Assembly: GCA_014529385.2 (NCBI GenBank)
Contig: CM043950.1
Location: 80,740,343 to 80,804,342, forward strand
Length of the DNA: 64,000 nt
Direction of reading: 5' to 3'
Source: Adiantum capillus-veneris
Lineage: Eukaryota > Streptophyta > Polypodiopsida > Polypodiales > Pteridaceae
The first letter of the stretch is position 1. Each line of letters begins with the position of its first letter. The notes beneath the pieces are model-generated. The model saw nothing but the letters and a program-made list of their open reading frames with translations. It was not told the DNA's origin and made no database searches. Positions 13,463-24,290 of the stretch are shown here, one piece after another. A program made the position numbers and the translations under genes.

Positions 13463-14950
13463 TCAACTGGACCATGAGTGGTGGAAAGTGTGGAGAAGGT
13501 CGGGAAAGTTGCGAAAAAACTTTTCAGGCATCCATTTGGCATCCTCTTTAGGGTGGCCTTTGAAAGTCGAAAGGTAACGGTTATAAACCATTCCAGTGCG
13601 TGTAGTGGTGGTCTCATGGTCAACTATTTTGTCAGGGATGAGTTGCTCTTCTTGGTCTACAAGTGAAGGTGGGTCTTCATAAATGTGGTGTGTAGGTAGG
13701 GGTCCTCGGAATGGGCGTAAAAGACTAATGTGAAAGGCATTGTGAATGTGCCAATGTGCAGGTAGGTCTAAACAAAAAGAAACATCGTTAATGACATCTG
13801 AAATTTTGAAAGGTCCATAAAAACGAGGAGCAAGCTTAACAAAGACATTAGTATCAACACTTTTGATCCTTCGTTTTTCGATGCAAAGTAAAACATGATC
13901 ACCTTATTTGAATTGGTGTGCCTTGCAGTGCTTGTTAGCATGCTTGGTGTAAAGTTCTTGTGAGTGTTTAATGGCAGAATGCACACTTGCATAAATATCA
14001 TGAAAGTCAGTAGTGAAATCATTAGCGGCAGCAGGCACAACATTAGAATGACGTGAAGCAAGAGTAGGAAGTGAGTGACCATATACAATTTCAAATGGAG
14101 ATTTACCCGTGGTAGTGTGAGTGGTGTTGTTGTATGCAAATTGCAAAATATGTAGGTAGTCATCCCATTTCTTAGGTTGAGAGGAAACATACGCCTTTAA
14201 CAAGTCAATAATAGTACGGTTGGTGACTTCGGTTTGACCATTAGATTCAGGATGAAATGAAGAAGTGAAGTCAAGTGTAGTGCCAAGATTTTCAAATAAA
14301 GTAGTCCAAAAAGCACTACAAAATTTTGAGTCTCGATCAGAAATAATCACTTTAGGCAAACCATGATGTGGAAAAATAGTCTTAAGAAACAAAAGTGCAT
14401 CTTGATGTGCTGTGAGTGTTTTCTTACATGGAACAAAGTACGCTTGTTTAGAGAAATGATCAATAATAATCCATATCATGTCATGTTTGTGCGTTGTGAG
14501 TGGGAAACTAGTAACAAAATCCATTGAAATATGTTCCCAAGGTCTTTCAGGAATAGGGAGAGGGTGTAAAAGTCCCAATTTCTTACCTGTAGCTGCTTTG
14601 ATTTTTTGACAAATCAAACAAGTTGACACATACTGTTTAACATCCATTCTCATAGCAGGCCAATAGAAATCACGACATAAATTTTGAAAAGTGGCAGCAA
14701 ATCCTCTATGTCCAGCATAAGGTGGTTTGTGCAATTCTTCAATAATTAATGTACGAAAAGGTTTAGTCACACACAATTTTTGTTTGAAATAAAGGAAGTT
14801 TTCTTGAATAGTGTATTCTAGGAATGTGTGTACAGAATTATCAAGCATGTGCAACCATGTCATTTTGAAGTCATCATCATGTGCATAAGTGTCAGGCATA
14901 GTGTCAAATGAAGTTCCCGTAATGGTTGATAGATGATTAAGTGAGGGTCT
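13463..14950 (-). pseudogene. Integrase with GPY/F and chromodomain-like tail
   Basis: The frame continues from reverse transcriptase/RNase H past a TGA at 14951-14953 and a second stop (TAA) at 13904-13906. The zinc region has HKPPYAGHRG and CLICQK. The catalytic core shows MDFVTSFPL, SDRDSKF and NGQTEVTNR, giving D, D and E. Then come FYGPFKISDVIND and IHNAFHISLLRPF of the GPY/F module, and a tail resembling a chromodomain (FKGHPKEDAKWMPEKFF). The frame closes at 13463, about 35 bp before the polypurine tract. Single-base changes from sense codons would explain both stops, so the relic is only moderately old. Confidence 0.88.
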
Positions 14951-16960
14951 TCAACTCAAAGCATTGGCTACAACGTTTTCTTTACTAGGTTGGTATTGAA
15001 TGTTGGGCTGAAAACTTTCAATAAAAGCGGACCACTTATTATGTCTATCATCTATTAAGGGCTGAGAAAGTAAATATTTGATACTTTGTTGATCAGTTTT
15101 AATGATCAAGCCAGTACCCATTGCATAGTGTTTCCAAATTTTCAATGCATGTACCACAGCAGTCAACTCTTTATTATAAGTACTGAACTTTGTTTCAGAC
15201 GGTTTGAATTTACGACTTTCGAAAGAAATTGGATGGTTATCTTGTATAAGGACTGCACCGATACCTTTCCCACTAGCATCAGTGACTACCACAAAGAATG
15301 GTCTTTCAAAATCAGGCAATTGCAATACAGGTGCATTAGTCAAAGCATGTTTAAGTGCATTAAATGAGCTTTCTTGCAAATCAGCCCATTCATAAGGCGT
15401 GTTTTTCTTCAACAAGAGAGTCAAATAATGTGCTTTGTAAGCAAAATTACGAACAAATTTCCTGTAATAGCTACAAAGACCAATAAAAGATCGTAGCTCG
15501 TGCAAGTTTTTGGGTCTAGGCCAGGATTGAATGGCTTCAATTTTCTTTGGATCGACATGTATTCCCTTACCCGATACAATATGTCCCAAATATTCAATTT
15601 CAGATTGGAAAAATGAACTCTTTTCAGGATTCAAATACAAGTGATTTTGTGCAAGTAGATCAAATACATGTGTTAAATGCTGCTTATGCTCTTCTTCAGA
15701 TTTACTGAATACCAAAATGTCATCAAAAAATACAATCACAAAATCTTGATGGTCAATGAAAATTTGATTCATCATGCGTGTGAATGTAGCTGGTGCATTT
15801 GTCAAACCGAATGGCATGACAAGAAATTCATAGTGTCCAGTTTGTGTCCTGAAAGCACTTTTGTAGACATCATGTTCAAACATTTTGACTTGGTGATACT
15901 CTGATTTAAGGTCAATTTTGCTAAAGATGTTTGCCCCTTTCAGTTTGTCTAGTAGATCATCCACTCTAGGAATAGGAAATCTATTCTTAATGGTGATCTT
16001 GTTTAAAGCCCTGTAGTCGACACACATACAAAAGGTTCCATTTTTCTTCTTGACAAGAAGTACTGGAGCTCCGCATGGTGAACTAGTAGGTCGGATTAGG
16101 CCTTGGTCAAGTAAATCAGTGATTTGAGTTTGTATTTCCCTGTGTGCGGTAGGATTTACACGATAAGGTGCTCTACAAGGAGGTTCACTACCCGGTATGA
16201 TGTCAATTTTGTGGTCTTCTGGGCGTGATGGTGGAATTCCAGGCGGCAGATCATGCATGAAACAGTCTTTAAATTGTGAGAGAAATTCATCGTGTGTGGA
16301 ATTACGTGAAGTTTTAGTTTCAGCAGAAATTTGATTTACCAATACTAGATATATTTTCCCCTGTTTTCGAATTGCTCGTTTGGCTTGAGTGTGACAGAGG
16401 AGTGGAAATTTTTGATGTGCCAGTGTTGCTTGGAGGGAGAAAGTTTTATTATTATGAGTGAGAGACATTGTACGTGTTTTATAATTAATCAACGGGTCAA
16501 ATTCATGACGAAATGGCATTCCCAAAATCATATCAAGACCATGCAATGGTGCTACCAAAAATGTACGTGCTTGTGTAAATTCACCAATGCAAACTTCAAC
16601 AGTGACTTGAGTTTTACAATTAAAACGTTGATTATTAAAAATAGTTTTGACCTTGTGAGGTGATGAAATTTCAGAGAGTGATAGTTGCTCTGCCAATCGT
16701 GTGGAAATGAAATCATGGCTACTACCATCATCTAACAGAATGATGACATTTTCACCCTTAATAGTGCCTTCCAGTTTAAACAAAGTGTGAGGAGATATAG
16801 GAGTACCTGAGGATGGGTTGTCATCATTATCATAATCAGGATCATATCCCTCACCGTAGTTAACTTCCACTTCGTTGTCGTCAGGTATAGCATCTTCGAT
16901 GAGGTTACGAGTAGCTCCGTTGGGGCGGTTGTTGTTGACGGGTTTTTGACTTGAATTCCT
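14951..16960 (-). pseudogene. Protease, reverse transcriptase and RNase H (gypsy pol)
   Basis: On the minus strand, an aspartic protease motif appears as LLDDGSSHDFIS; the usual D-S/T-G reads D-D-G, so the active site is altered. RT follows with GLIRPTSSPCGAPVLLVKKK, CVDYRALNKITI, KIDLKSEYHQVKM, FGLTNAPATFTRMMN and the catalytic FFDDILVFS (about 15703-15729). RNase H follows with VVVTDASGKGIGAVLIQ, YNKELTAVVHALKIWKHY and LIIKTDQQS. The frame is open throughout until the TGA at 14951, in a spot where this family usually reads Ala-Leu-Ser-Arg-Arg; a CGA to TGA change would explain it. Confidence 0.92.
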
Positions 16961-18046
16961 GTTGACTCCATTTGAATGGCCATTGGATTGACCATTGCCC
17001 TTAGCATGACCATTCGGGGACTTATCTGCATAGTGACCATACTGAAAGCATTTAAAACACTTCACTACCATTAGAGTTTGGAGGAGAACACTGGTTGAAA
17101 GAATGTTGGTTCCCTCGTTGTTGGGTGTTGTTGTTGTTGCTCGTATGAGGTTGAGCAGTTGTAGGAGAATTGTCGAATCTACGTCTTTTGAAAAAATACG
17201 GCTTTGGTGTTTGTTTTTGTCAAAGTTAGTAGAGAAAGGAGGTCTCTTGTTGTGGTTAGTGTTAGCAGGTTGATCAATGTGAGAGGAATGTCCACCTTTC
17301 TTCTTTTCTGCGTTGAGAGCCAAATTAATAGCCTTTGACAGAGAATCTGGTTCGAACATATCTACCTCAACACTAATTTGTAGTGTCAAGCCTGATATGT
17401 ACTTTCGCTTCAATTTCCTGCGACTAACATGTTCAATGGCTTGCAATTGAATTAAACAATTCCAAAAATGGTCAGTGTAACCCTGTACGCCTTCATTTGT
17501 ACCCTGTGGAATTAAATCTCATTGACGTCATGCTTTAGCTTTGTACTGTGTGGGCAAAAATTGGGGTAAAAACACTTTTTTAAATGCATTCCAGGTGCGT
17601 GGTCTTCTTCCATGTTGTTTGGTGACGTTCCACCACAATGCAGCGTTGCTAGTGAGATGATTGGATGCACACTTTACCATTTCACGCTCGGGAAAGTCTT
17701 CATCATGAAAATAGTCATCTAGTTGACTAACCCATGCTAGAACCGTACTAGCATCTTTAGTACCATCAAAATCTTTGAAAGTTAAGGCTTTTCTGCTAAT
17801 TTTGTTTTTCTTGGGTGCCGATGCAGATTCGGTGTGTGCAGAATGCAATAATTTATCTTCAAGTTCTTGCCTTTGCATGCGTTCATATGTGAGTGACTGC
17901 TGCAAATTTTGAAGCTGCTCTGCAATCTTGGGTGCATGAGGAAGATGTACCGAGACCGCGTGGAAAGCAGCACCTGCAGACCAAAAGCTGCCTTGTCGAT
18001 CTGCTCGAAAACAGTCGAAGCCAACATCAAAAGGGACGCCTTACCC
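16961..18046 (-). pseudogene. Gag polyprotein relic
   Basis: Read on the minus strand, the frame opens near 18046 without a convincing ATG and stays in phase with pol. The retrotransposon gag domain is seen in FDGTKDASTVLAWVSQLDDYF, ALWWNVTKQHGRRPRTWNAF and FKKVFLPQFLP. A zinc knuckle follows (CFKCFQYGHYADKS, about 17000-17065) in which the last cysteine of CCHC reads serine. Two stops near 17519-17530 interrupt the frame. The segment just before the knuckle looks out of register, suggesting paired small indels. The start codon may have been lost with the leader. Confidence 0.8.
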
Positions 18047-18063
18047 GAGGGAGTAACTTGTGA

Positions 18064-18283
18064 TGTTACTAGACTGGGCACCCTCCTGTTATAGTGGTTA
18101 GCTGCAATTGGGATAGCTGGTGTAATGGTTAATTATGTGCTGTCTATTTATTTTACTAATTGAGTTGATGATGATTTTGTAGAGTGGAATGTGGGGAGTT
18201 GATGAAGAGGCGACGGCAATTACTCTTGGCCATTTTATATTTGCACAGTATTTTAGAATATCATTTCAATTATAAGCCACTAT
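18064..18283 (+). repeat. Inverted LTR fragment replacing the leader
   Basis: This 220-bp piece begins TGTTACTAGACTGGGC and is the reverse complement of the first third of the element's own LTRs, up to GCCACTAT. It lies head to head with the 5' LTR, three bases (ACC) from the inner LTR end at 18287, where the primer-binding site belongs. On the minus strand the junction reads CCAACA-GGTATAGTGG; GGTAT could be the remnant of a tRNA-iMet-type site. Confidence 0.85.
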
Positions 18284-18286
18284 ACC

Positions 18287-18952
18287 TGTTGGGAGAAGAG
18301 GGGGAGATCGACCGCTTAAAATACTCAACACAATCTTCCAAGCAATCACCATCAAACTGTCCACCTCTTCTTCCAATTTCCAAGCACACACACTCACCTA
18401 GACTATGACACACACACACACAGTAAACATAGAATTGACATAGACAAGGTTGTAAGAGATGTGTAAGAGATGGAGACTAGATTAGAGAGTACACAGCAAA
18501 TAACCATAGCTTAAGAGAGTAGAGAAGAAAATCTGCAACAGAAAGGCCTAAATCTAGCCCCAAACTCCACGGCACCTCTCTTGTGGAGTTGGTATTTAAT
18601 ATATTATTTTGAGTTTAAGGTGCCAAAAATTGAGGCCCCTCTTTTACAACCACTTCACTTTTGTAAATGAGTGAAGCTCATTAGTTCTTGCATGACCCAT
18701 AAGGGGAGTTCCCACTACAACTATTTAGAGAGCCATAGTGGCTTGTTGAAATGATGTTCTAAGATACTGTGCAAATATAAAGTGGCCAAGAGTAGTTGCT
18801 GTCGCCTCTTCATCAACTCGCCACATTCCACTCTACAAAATCATCATCAACTCAATTAGTAAAATAAATAGACAGCACATAATTAACCATTACGCCCAGC
18901 TATCCCAATTGCAGCTAACCACTACAACAGGAGGGTGCCCAGTCTCGTAACA
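18287..18952 (-). repeat. 5' LTR (666 bp)
   Basis: On the minus strand it starts TGTTACGAGACTGGG and ends TTCTCCCAACA, giving TGTT/AACA inverted ends. The first 450 bp match the left LTR. It contains a short CA run near 18410-18421, at the point where the other LTR is truncated next to a long CA array. Confidence 0.85.
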
Positions 18953-18988
18953 AAACCAATCAAGATAGATGAGAGAGAGAGAGAGATG

Positions 18989-18989
18989 A

Positions 18990-19029
<40 letters not shown>
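18989..19029. repeat. (CA)n microsatellite near the TNP2 3' end
   Basis: A short CA run, preceded by a GA run, lies between the gypsy 5' LTR and the last recognisable TNP2 exon. Confidence 0.9.
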
Positions 19030-19030
<1 letters not shown>

Positions 19031-19034
19031 CACA

Positions 19035-20056
19035 TTGAGTATATTACCCTTGGTAGACATCCTCGCGCGTACTCCCATTCTTTAGGGCCTATTTGTTCTC
19101 CTTGTGCCTTGGCCTTGGTCATGGCATTGTGTATCCACCCAACTGGAATTAGATCAGGGTATTTGGCAAGCTCTTTAGGAAAGGGAAGTGCTCACCTACC
19201 GCCATGCTTCCCTCTTCCATGCTTCCCTCTCCCTTTCTCTCGTTGTACGCACCTCCACATACATATCCACCCATTTGCCCATGATGGGAGCATTGAGTAG
19301 ACAATGGTTGTTGACTATGGCTTGAAATTCCCTATCCAAAATCAAGAGAGAACCTTTCCCACTTGGAATGTTTGCGTGTGTTTTTGGATCCTCTTCCTCC
19401 ATCTTTAAACGAGGCAATGATGGGTCTATTGTGAAAAGATATTGAGAGACATACACAAAAGCCTCTTGTACAATCCAACCCTCTGCCATGCTTGCCTGAA
19501 CACATGAAACCATTAGTGATTAAAGTAATCAATAAAAAACGTTGTGAATACAATCCAATCCTAATAATGTTTAAGGCTTAATATCGATGAATACCTCTGG
19601 TTGTGATCGTAGCCTTACAAATTCTTTCAAGGTCTTTAGGAACCTCTCAAGAAAGAACATCCACCTGGAGTGAACCACACCACAAATGGCTATCTCCTCA
19701 ACAAGATGGAGCAATAGGTGAACTTGGCTAACAAGGATAGAATGTGGGAATGCATCCTCAATAGCACAAGTTGCTTCAATCACTAGAAGTCGAGCTGTTG
19801 GAATGGCTGAAACTTCGATTTCTTTCGAACTCACAAACCTGTAACCAAAAAACCCTTCATAATCTTCATAGTAAAGTTAGTCTTCAAAGTAAAGTTTAGG
19901 AGGGAGGATCAAATGTGCTATACCTGACAACTTCTCCCACCTTGAATATTGCAGCCTTTACCTTCGTGTCCGCAAATCCACTAATGCCAATGGAAGCACA
20001 AACAAAAAGACTTATTCGTATCCAGAATCCTAAACCACATACACACACACTCACAT

Positions 20057-20087
<31 letters not shown>

Positions 20088-22143
20088 CACACACACATTA
20101 CCTGAAGAATCTTGTGCCAATCATGGGATTTGAGCCCATACAGTTGTGTGGATCCTCCTTTCTTAGTTTTAGTGAAGGCACCCTTGAGTGAATACATATA
20201 ACCTGTTGGAGTACGGATGGATACAATGACTTTTTTCATCCACTCTTGATCCACCATTGATAGAATCCAAGGTGCCTTTGGAAGAACCATCTTCCCCCAA
20301 GGCCCCATGTGAGGTGTGGCCGAAGGAGAGAGCCTCCTTATGGCCCTCATGTCCTCTCTAGCCCCCAATGAATCTTTCTTGCCTACTATGTGATCCCATA
20401 TAGCTTGCCCAACAGTTTTGAACACATGCATTGGATCCAATAGGTGTTGGATTTTCAATGAAGCCCAATAGCGTAGTGATAAGAAAATAGAGTACCTAGA
20501 CATACCCCTAGGTGGATCATTGGGAGGAGGCAATGTGTTGTGATGCTTGTTCCAATGTCTTGCCCAATTGGCCATAGTCCAATGGAGTGGCTCCATCCCA
20601 TTGCATGGTGGAGCATAAGATCGCTGTGTGGGCGGAAAGAAGCGTTGGTTATTGGGGTAGATCACCTTACCAAGTAGAGCGGGTCTCTTTGTCACGAGTG
20701 AGGGTCCACAAGTTGGGCATGCACTATGTCCAGATGTCGATAGTCCTACAAAAACAAAAGACATAACCGCATATAAGTGACCAATGCAAAGACATTAAAG
20801 AGAGTCATAAAGTATAAGCTTACCATAAATCTCTCCAAGCTAAAGCATGGTCCACATGAGAATGCACTTGATCATTGTGCGCCGATCACGAAGTGGTCTT
20901 GATACATCAAAAACATCTATGCCATTCCATAGCTCTTGAAGCTCTTCAATCAAAGGTGCGAAATATAAATCCATGTTCTCCACCTTGTGTTTTCCTGGGA
21001 CTAGAAGAGAGAGCAAAATTTCCCCTTCTTGCTTGACTCTTATGGTGGAATGTTGTAGTTCACAACAACCACTGGCCAAGTACTCCATGAGGTAGACCGA
21101 TGCTCAAATGGGTTTACCCCATCACTAGCCAGACCAAGCCTCAAGTGACGAGGCTCTTTTCTAAACTCTGGCCATGTCTGCTCAATGTGTTGCCATGCCG
21201 GGGAGTCAGCCGGCACTCTCATAACCCCATCGGTGGAGTGATTTTTCATATGCCATGTAAGAAGCTCGCTTGTTCCTTTGGTGCTGAACATGTGCTTGAT
21301 GTGGGGAATGAGGGGGAAATGATGAAGAACCTTGCGAGGTATTGTGGTTCCTTGCATTCCCTCTTTGTACCTTGATTCTCCACACTCGGGGCAAGCATCA
21401 AGCCCTGCATGTTCATTGCGGAATAGCACGCAATCATTGACAGATGCATGTATGCGATCATAGTCCATCCCAAGCCCTGTCGTGCCTTCCTTCGATTTTC
21501 TGGAAGATGATTGCCTTTAGGCATCATCTTGCCTAATAGCCTATGACATAATTAAAGAACACTCGTTATTGCATATAACCACGAAAAAAACTCACAACTA
21601 ACACTTATTACACTTAAACGTACCTCAATAGTGCATCGACCCCTGCATTGCTCCATCCAAAAATTGCTTGAATATTCAAGATCTCAAGAGACACTCGTAA
21701 TATGGAGTAGAAGCATCCCTCATAAAGAGCGGTGTGTGCTGCCTCTAGCAATGAATCTTTGGTTTTTTGGGTGGCTTCTTCACATGCACACTCAGGCTCA
21801 CACTCATTCGCCGCCTCATGTGCAAGAAGATCCTCAACCACATTGTGCAAATGATCTTCCTCCACCTCCATGTGGGGCGGGGTGGTGGGGAGATCCCCAT
21901 ATGTGGTGGATGTAGGATGTGCATGCGCTCGTGTGGACCCACCCACATCGGACAGCGGGTGTGACCCCCCTCCCATGACTGCTTCCTGGCGCAATCACTC
22001 TTCCGTCCTCCTCCCACCTCCGCCCCCGATCGCCTCCAATGGGGAGCGACATCAATGGATGCCAAAACCCTCGGATCGCTAGTTTCCATTCGAGCGCGTT
22101 TTCTCGGATCGTCCCATAGTCCATAATCATCCATGTGACCCAA
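19035..22143 (-). pseudogene. CACTA (En/Spm) TNP2 transposase, multi-exon, decayed
   Basis: Minus-strand exons at about 22143-21624, 21540-20824, 20745-20102, 20016-19924, 19838-19595 and 19495-19035. Most junctions show GT/AG and join in phase, for example DALLR-LLGKMMP, EIYG-LSTSGHSACPTC and EVVR-FVSSKEIEV. TNP2 hallmarks are DYDRIHASVNDCVLFRNEH, CPECGESRYK, the IPRKVLHHFPLIP region, LRLGLASDGVNPF, CPTCG, LLDPMHVFKTVGQ and GLKSHDWHKIL. The DUF4218-like end follows (HLLLHLVEEIAICG, SMAEGWIVQEA). In the second exon I see a frameshift near 21470, a break after NYNIPP near 21040-21060 and a TAG near 20838. The first exon's true start is uncertain. TNP2 cuts and joins CACTA ends; this copy is probably inactive. 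Confidence 0.87.
20042..20098. repeat. (CA)n/(TA)n run inside a TNP2 intron
   Basis: This CA-rich tract lies directly after the GTAATG donor at 20101 and makes up much of the intron between the GLKSHDWHKIL exon and the next. Confidence 0.85.
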
Positions 22144-22440
22144 GCATATACGCCTTAGCCGTGAAATCGCACGCTTACATCACGTCATGGACATGGTAGT
22201 CGCTCGCTCAACCATCGAGTTCGTTCCGTGCAACAATCGATGGACCCAGGTTATCCCAATCGACTTGCACACACGACCACACACTAAATAAGAAAAAAAT
22301 AAATAAGAAAAAGAAGAATCAAGAATGTTGGTACTTACATGACTTACACTCATTAAAGATAGAGGGGACTGTAAGGTAAAGAGGTGGGTACAAGAGGTCA
22401 TGCAGTCGGAGTAACCTTAATGTCTCATCAAAGATTTTTG

Positions 22441-22500
22441 TGGTAATACGCGCGGTAATACATGCAGGAGCAGGCACGGTAATACGCGCGGTAAAATTTC
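22441..22500. repeat. GCGGTAAT motif cluster, left
   Basis: Four copies of a GGTAATAC/GCGGTAA-type word lie within 60 bp upstream of TNP2. Similar words in both orientations occur at 26105-26291. Subterminal motif clusters of this kind are typical of CACTA elements, where TNPA-like proteins bind them, but no terminal inverted repeat has been matched here. Confidence 0.5.
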
Positions 22501-22521
22501 CAGCAAAGTTTTTTATATAAA

Positions 22522-22541
22522 GGGGGCACCTGCGTGCCCCC
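22522..22541. other. GC-rich perfect hairpin beside a TATA motif
   Basis: GGGGGCAC, loop CTGC, then GTGCCCCC: an 8-bp perfect stem. TATATAAAG lies just left of it (about 22515-22522). It sits in the upstream region shared by two divergent transposase genes. Confidence 0.6.
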
Positions 22542-22741
22542 GCGAAATTGAATGCCAAAAATTTAAAAACAAGCTCTTCTTCTGCGCGGACCTATTTCCC
22601 TCTTCATCTCCAAGCTCTCTCTCCTTCTCCCTCTCCATCTCCAACCTCTATTACTCTCTTCATCTCCATCCCCACCATATCCAAGCGATCGAGGTCACGA
22701 CTATAAGTGCTCGAACTCTCTCTCTTTCTTCTCGTTCTTCT

Positions 22742-22872
22742 ACACACACACACACACACAAACAAACACATACACACACACACATGCACACACACACACA
22801 ATGCATACACATTGCACACACACACACAATGCATACACACACATGCACTAACATGCACACACACACACACTA
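22742..22872. repeat. CA-rich simple repeat
   Basis: Interrupted CA repeats with TGCATACA interruptions lead directly into the palindrome array. Confidence 0.9.
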
Positions 22873-22879
22873 TTTTGTG

Positions 22880-23965
22880 CAGAATCACACACTAATGCAA
22901 GCATTAGTGTGTGCATGCATTATACACACACTAATGCCCGCATTAGTGCGTGCATGCGTTACAAGCACACACTAATGCTTGCATTAGGGTGTGCTTGTGC
23001 ATGCATTAGTGTGTAAACACACTAATGCATGCACAAGCACATTCTAATGCAAGCATTAGTGTGTGCAAGCATTATACACACACACTAATGCTTGCATTAG
23101 TGTGTGATTGTGCACAAATTAATGTGTTTTCACACACTATTTTGTGCACAATCACACACTAATGCCCGCATTAGTGTGTGCATGCGTTACAACCACACAC
23201 TAATGCAAGCATTAGTGTGTGCATGCATTATACACACACACACACACTAATGCAAGCATTAGTGTGCACATGCATTAGTGTGTTTCTACACACTAATTTA
23301 TGCTCAAGCACACACTAATGCAAGCATTAGTGTGTGCATGCATTATACACACACTAATGCTTGAATTAGTGTGAGATTGTGCACAAATTAGTGTGTTTTC
23401 ACACACTGTTTTGTGCATGCACAATCACACACTAATGCCCACATTAGTGTGTGCATGCATTATACACACACACACACACACTAATGCAAGCATTAGTGTG
23501 TGCATGCATTAGTGTGTTTTCACACACTAATTTGTGCCCAAGCACACACTAATGCAAGCATTAGTGTGTGCATACATCTCTAGCACACACTAATGCTTCC
23601 ATTAGTGTGTGCTTCTGCACAAATTAGTGTGTTTACACACTAATGCATGCACAAGAACACACTATCGTGAGCATTGGTGTGTGAGAAAATTGCACACACT
23701 AATGCATGCACACACACACTAATGCGAGCATTAGTGTGTGCATGTGCTACAAGCACACACTAATGCTTGCATTAGTGTGAGTGTGCATGCATTGGTGTGT
23801 TTTCACACACTAATTTGTGCATAAGCACACACTAATGCAAGCATTAGTGTGTGCATGCGTTACAAGCACACACTAACGCTTGCATTAGTGTGTGCTTGGG
23901 CATGCATTAGTGTGTGTTCACACTAATGCTTTCCCAAGCAAACACTAATGCATGCATTAGTGTGC
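22880..23965. repeat. Array of about 19 palindromes (CACACACTAATGC..GCATTAGTGTGTG)
   Basis: About 1.08 kb of repeated palindromes. The core is CACTAATGC, two variable bases (AA, CC, TT, GA or AT), then GCATTAGTG, usually with CACA/TGTG extensions. Cores start near 22892, 22928, 22970, 23045, 23086, 23157 and onward to 23945, spaced about 40 or 70 bp. Two spacer types occur: a short one containing CATGCATTATAC or CATGCGTTACAAG, and a longer one that is itself palindromic (GCACAAATTAGTGTGT, TTTC, ACACACTAATTTGTGC). It lies between TNP2 and the TNPA-like gene. No coding role is visible. Confidence 0.9.
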
Positions 23966-24290
23966 ATGCATTACAAGCATACCAAAACATACCTCCATGT
24001 GGGTGTGCCATGATGTTAATTGAGACCCCAATGGTCACCGAGAAGCCCAACGGTAGATTAAGGTCCAACACACACACACTAAATTAATTTATTTGCCACA
24101 CACTAACGTACACACACAATAGATTAATTATAAGCACACACACACACACACTCTAAATGGATGCAAAAAAAAAAAGCACACAAACCATTTCTTAAATAGG
24201 AGATAAAAGGAATCCTATGCAATAAAGAATCTCACTTTGACTAGAATCCAATGTTAGTTAGGGTCCCTTTTTTTTATGAAATTGTAGGAT

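Noticed and set aside
22880-23965. CRISPR-like array
   Set aside because: Units are palindromes with short variable centres and repetitive spacers, and the surroundings are plant transposons. There are no unique spacers and no cas genes.
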